Source of the DNA: CAVRQM01 sp963822705
GTDB lineage: Bacteria; Pseudomonadota; Alphaproteobacteria; Acetobacterales; Acetobacteraceae
Assembly: GCA_963822705.1 (NCBI GenBank)
Contig: CAWGIX010000008.1
Location: 1 to 64,000, forward strand
Direction: 5' to 3'
Length of the DNA stretch: 64,000 nt
The position numbers and the translations under genes were made by a program. Below are positions 62,986 through 64,000 of this stretch, one piece after another (the stretch's first letter is position 1; each line of letters starts with the position of its first letter). Under the pieces are notes generated by a model that did not search any database, had not been told where the DNA came from, and saw nothing but the letters and a program-made list of their open reading frames with translations.

Positions 62986-64000
62986 CTACGACGCAATCGG
63001 GAAATAATCCTGTAACGGCGCCACGCCCAGGGGGCCGCTGCGCAGCGCCGCTATCGCCTGGGACGCGGCGCGGGCGCCGGCCATGGTGGTATAGTGCGGC
63101 ACGCCATGGGTCAGGGCGCTGCGGCGGATATCGAAACTGTCGGCGACCGACTGCGCGCCGGACGCGGTGTTGACCACCAGCTGCACCTCGCCGGAGCGGA
63201 TCGCGTCCACGCAATGCGGCCGTCCCTCCAGCACCTTGTTGACCTGCTGCACCGCAAGTCCGGCCTCTCGCAGTCGCGCCGCGGTGCCGCGGGTGGCCAG
63301 GATGGAGAAACCCAGGTCGCGCAGCCGCCGTGCCACCGCCAGCGCCGCCGGCTTGTCGGCGTCGCGTACGGACAAAAACACGGTGCCCTGCTCGGGCAGG
63401 CGCACCCCGGCGCCTAGCTGGCTTTTGGCGAAAGCGCGATCGAAGCTGCTGTCCAGCCCCATCACCTCGCCGGTGGACTTCATTTCGGGCCCAAGAATCG
63501 TGTCCACGTCCGGAAAGCGGTTGAACGGGAACACCGCCTCCTTCACCGCCACGTGCGGCATTGCCGTCTTTTCGGTCAGCCGCAGCTCCGACAGTTTGGC
63601 GCCCGCCATGACCCTGGCGCCCCAGCTTGGCCAGCGGCACGCCGGTGGCTTTGGCCACGAATGGCACGGTGCGCGAGGCGCGCGGGTTCACTTCCAGCAC
63701 GAAAACCTCGTCATCCTTGATGGCGAATTGCACGTTCATCAGGCCCACCACGCCCAGAGCCTTCGCCAGCGCCTCGGTCTGGGCGCGTAGCTCCGCGACT
63801 ATCGCCGGCGACAGCGAATACGGCGGCAGGGCGCAGGCGGAATCGCCGGAATGGATGCCGGCCTCTTCGATGTGCTCCATCACCCCGGCCACGAACGCGT
63901 GCTCGCCGTCGGCCACGCAGTCCACGTCCACTTCGATGGCATCGTTCAAATAGCGGTCGATCAGCACCGGGTTCTCGCCGGACGCTTGCACCGCTTCGCG
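62986..64000 (-). CDS. carB: Carbamoyl-phosphate synthase large subunit, C-terminal part, one frameshift
   Basis: The gene runs in from the window end. Visible are the second ATP-grasp domain (AIEVDVDCVADGEHAFVAGV, MEHIEEAGIHSGDSACALPP, NVQFAIKDDEVFVLEVNPRA, SRTVPFVAKATGVPLAKL) and the allosteric MGS domain (GTVFLSVRDADKPAALAVAR, VNKVLEGRPHCVDAIRSGEV, PHYTTMAGARAASQAI). It makes carbamoyl phosphate for pyrimidine and arginine synthesis. One extra G near 63612 splits the domains, probably a read error since the gene is essential. The stop is at 62986. Confidence 0.92.

Overview
The window is GC-rich alphaproteobacterial DNA and appears to join two genomic backgrounds. Positions 1 to about 8,535 carry genes of Rhizobiales/Bradyrhizobiaceae flavour: a DUF4070 radical-SAM tail, PhoD, a TAXI receptor, a pterin dehydratase, YkvA, a quinone oxidoreductase, an ECF sigma factor, IalB and the 5' part of rlmN. 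From about 8,545 to the end the content fits Rhodospirillales/Acetobacteraceae: dense catabolic operons with 4-bp stop/start overlaps, and carB and greA. Both genes at the join, rlmN (+) and an ABC ATPase (-), are truncated at the same point, so a chimeric contig or a rearrangement lies there. The lineage assignments rest on gene content and recalled homologues; no search was run.

Layout after the join. 8.5-16.5 kb: minus-strand carbohydrate ABC operon (SorC regulator, binding protein, two permeases, a sulfotransferase, two ATPases, one with altered catalytic residues). 16.6-17.4 kb: a hypothetical protein and dodecin. 17.4-24.9 kb: divergent branched-chain-type ABC uptake cluster (livGFHM on +; TIGR04076-like protein, aldo/keto reductase, binding protein and an aldo/keto reductase-RidA fusion on -). 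24.9-28.1 kb: a higA remnant, a BKACE enzyme, a 3-hydroxyacyl-CoA dehydrogenase and a protease-like PDZ protein lacking its catalytic His/Asp. 28.2-32.8 kb: hybrid histidine kinase, caspase-like protein, YidB-like protein and a small hydrophilic protein.

33.0-46.4 kb is a complete myo-inositol locus. The transporter and two Gfo/Idh/MocA dehydrogenases (minus) diverge from iolC-iolD-iolE-iolB-iolA-rpiR (plus). The shared promoter region holds two GGAA-N6-TTCC palindromes, the motif described for RpiR-type IolR in rhizobia. The iol genes are heavily frameshifted, almost always by one extra base, which looks like uncorrected insertion error rather than decay.

46.4-49.3 kb: an operon of a Tm-1-like ATP-binding protein, a PEP-hydrolase-family TIM barrel and a double SRPBCC protein. 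49.4-53.3 kb: a hypothetical protein, an aminotransferase V, a membrane protein, a ribbon-helix-helix protein, threonine ammonia-lyase and greA. 53.6-62.9 kb: a surface-glycan island (epimerase, GSCFA, WcbI-like, methyltransferase, a giant GT2-GT4-methyltransferase protein, AlgD-like dehydrogenase) lying between greA and the 3' part of carB.

Single-base insertions recur across the whole window. Genes called here as frameshifted are described as the intact protein they appear to encode. I saw no tRNA, rRNA, CRISPR array or intact insertion sequence.
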